DNA of 64,000 nucleotides, from contig NZ_CP114282.1 of NCBI RefSeq assembly GCF_027107535.1, forward strand, positions 248,001-312,000, given 5' to 3'. Below are positions 63,505 to 64,000 of this stretch, piece by piece; the stretch's first letter is position 1, and each line of letters opens with the position of its first letter. The DNA comes from Streptomyces aurantiacus (lineage in GTDB: Bacteria; Actinomycetota; Actinomycetes; Streptomycetales; Streptomycetaceae). The notes beneath the pieces are model-generated. The model searched no databases and had not been told where the DNA came from. It worked only from the letters and a program-made list of their open reading frames with translations. The position numbers and the translations under genes were made by a program.

Positions 63505-64000
63505 TCATGACGCGGGCTCTCCACCGTCGGCGGCGTCCTCCTCGCGAGAGTCGACGTTGGCGGGGTCGGGATCCTGCATCAGCTCGAAGCGGCGTCGCTG
63601 GGCCAGCTCGTGCTGAATGGCCCGTTGCTGCTTTGACCCCGTCCGCTCGGAGAGAGGCGGGAGGGGGTCGGTACGGATGTAGGCCGACAGGAGTTCAGTC
63701 AGCTCGTCCGCCAGCTCCGCCAGCCACCCCACCGCGAAGAAGTGCCGGACACCGGCGGCCCTGAACTTCCGCATGACGGTCAGGAGGTCCCTCACGCGTG
63801 TGCGGAGTTCCCGGTCAGGTATTCGGGCCACCGCCCTCTGGGCCCTTTCCATGTGGCCGAACACGGTGTTCAGGTATTCGGCGTTCTCGTCGGTGCGCAT
63901 CGTGGCGACTTCGCCTCTGACGGACTCCAGGAACTCTCCGAGCGTGATCAGCTCGTTCAGGGCCCTGTCCGCCGCTTCCTGGCCTATCTCCGCGAGGCGG
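63505..64000 (-). CDS. Hypothetical helical protein (5' end outside window)
   Basis: The frame is open from the right border to 63505, so the start is not visible; an internal ATG at 63900 exists but GQEAADRALNELITLGEFLE SVRG upstream is clearly coding. The visible 164 residues are helical and charged (HMERAQRAVARIPDRELRTR VRDLL) with an acidic C-terminus. It resembles the soluble part of the neighbouring membrane-anchored proteins and may have the same N-terminal anchor beyond the edge. Confidence 0.6.
   Translation of the reverse strand, partial: RLAEIGQEAADRALNELITLGEFLESVRGEVATMRTDENAEYLNTVFGHMERAQRAVARIPDRELRTRVRDLLTVMRKFRAAGVRHFFAVGWLAELADELTELLSAYIRTDPLPPLSERTGSKQQRAIQHELAQRRRFELMQDPDPANVDSREEDAADGGEPAS

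Overview
The window is high-GC actinobacterial DNA, almost certainly from Streptomyces or a close relative: GC-rich throughout, third positions of codons strongly G/C, frequent GTG starts and GGAGG-type ribosome sites, and families typical of that genus (T7SS-signal toxins, DUF1048/PadR, I36 peptidase inhibitors, pentapeptide proteins, ParA/ParB plasmid loci). No rRNA, tRNA or core housekeeping operon was found. Gene content is that of a large plasmid or an accessory region built from several replicons: two partition cassettes, a primase-helicase replication module with iterons, a decayed second copy of that module, many insertion sequences and many gene remnants.

Layout. 0-3 kb: the start of a polymorphic toxin, a broken IS3 transposase, small unknown genes. 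3.2-14 kb: partition zone, with a parA-parB operon (minus) and a second parA plus adaptor operon (plus), between them a HEAT-like repeat protein, a SUKH protein, a small membrane protein and an intact IS630-family element. Five copies of a 15-bp palindrome, all intergenic, are confined to this zone and look like centromere sites. 14-23.3 kb: decayed DNA plus a redox island (reductase/LysR; aldo-keto reductase, FMN reductase, TetR) between a deleted Tn3 transposase and a broken serine recombinase. 23.6-27.4 kb: iteron-type origin, primase-polymerase and superfamily 3 helicase, two small coupled genes. 28-30.3 kb: another iteron-like inverted array, a dehydrogenase, and a degenerate second origin followed by a nonsense-broken primase copy. 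30.3-33.5 kb: two plasmid genes of unknown role and a toxin-antitoxin pair. 33.5-46.6 kb: a scrap yard in which one ATP-dependent DNA ligase gene can be read in dispersed pieces, interrupted by an IS6 element, a GNAT gene, integrase remnants and a three-gene dehydrogenase/hydrolase/epimerase group; it ends with a short type I-E CRISPR remnant and the tail of a Tn3 transposase. 46.8-50.8 kb: a PadR-DUF1048-ABC exporter operon split by an intact IS5-family element that carries a passenger gene. 51-56.5 kb: a second CRISPR remnant, then a divergent regulator beside an operon of two secreted I36-like proteins around a lipoprotein. 56.5-59 kb: a pentapeptide protein fused in frame to a serine dehydratase tail, and a broken ISAs1 transposase. 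59.2-64 kb: a minus-strand cluster with a HEPN-like/zinc protein and several membrane-anchored proteins of one design, two of which share an identical leader.

The replication genes (primase-polymerase, helicase, iterons) and partition genes (ParA, ParB, candidate centromeres) would together maintain a low-copy replicon; duplicated, partly decayed versions of both suggest fusion of at least two plasmids. The most promising undescribed elements are the palindrome family around the two par loci, the three related iteron families, the I36-lipoprotein-I36 operon and the HEPN/membrane cluster at the right edge.
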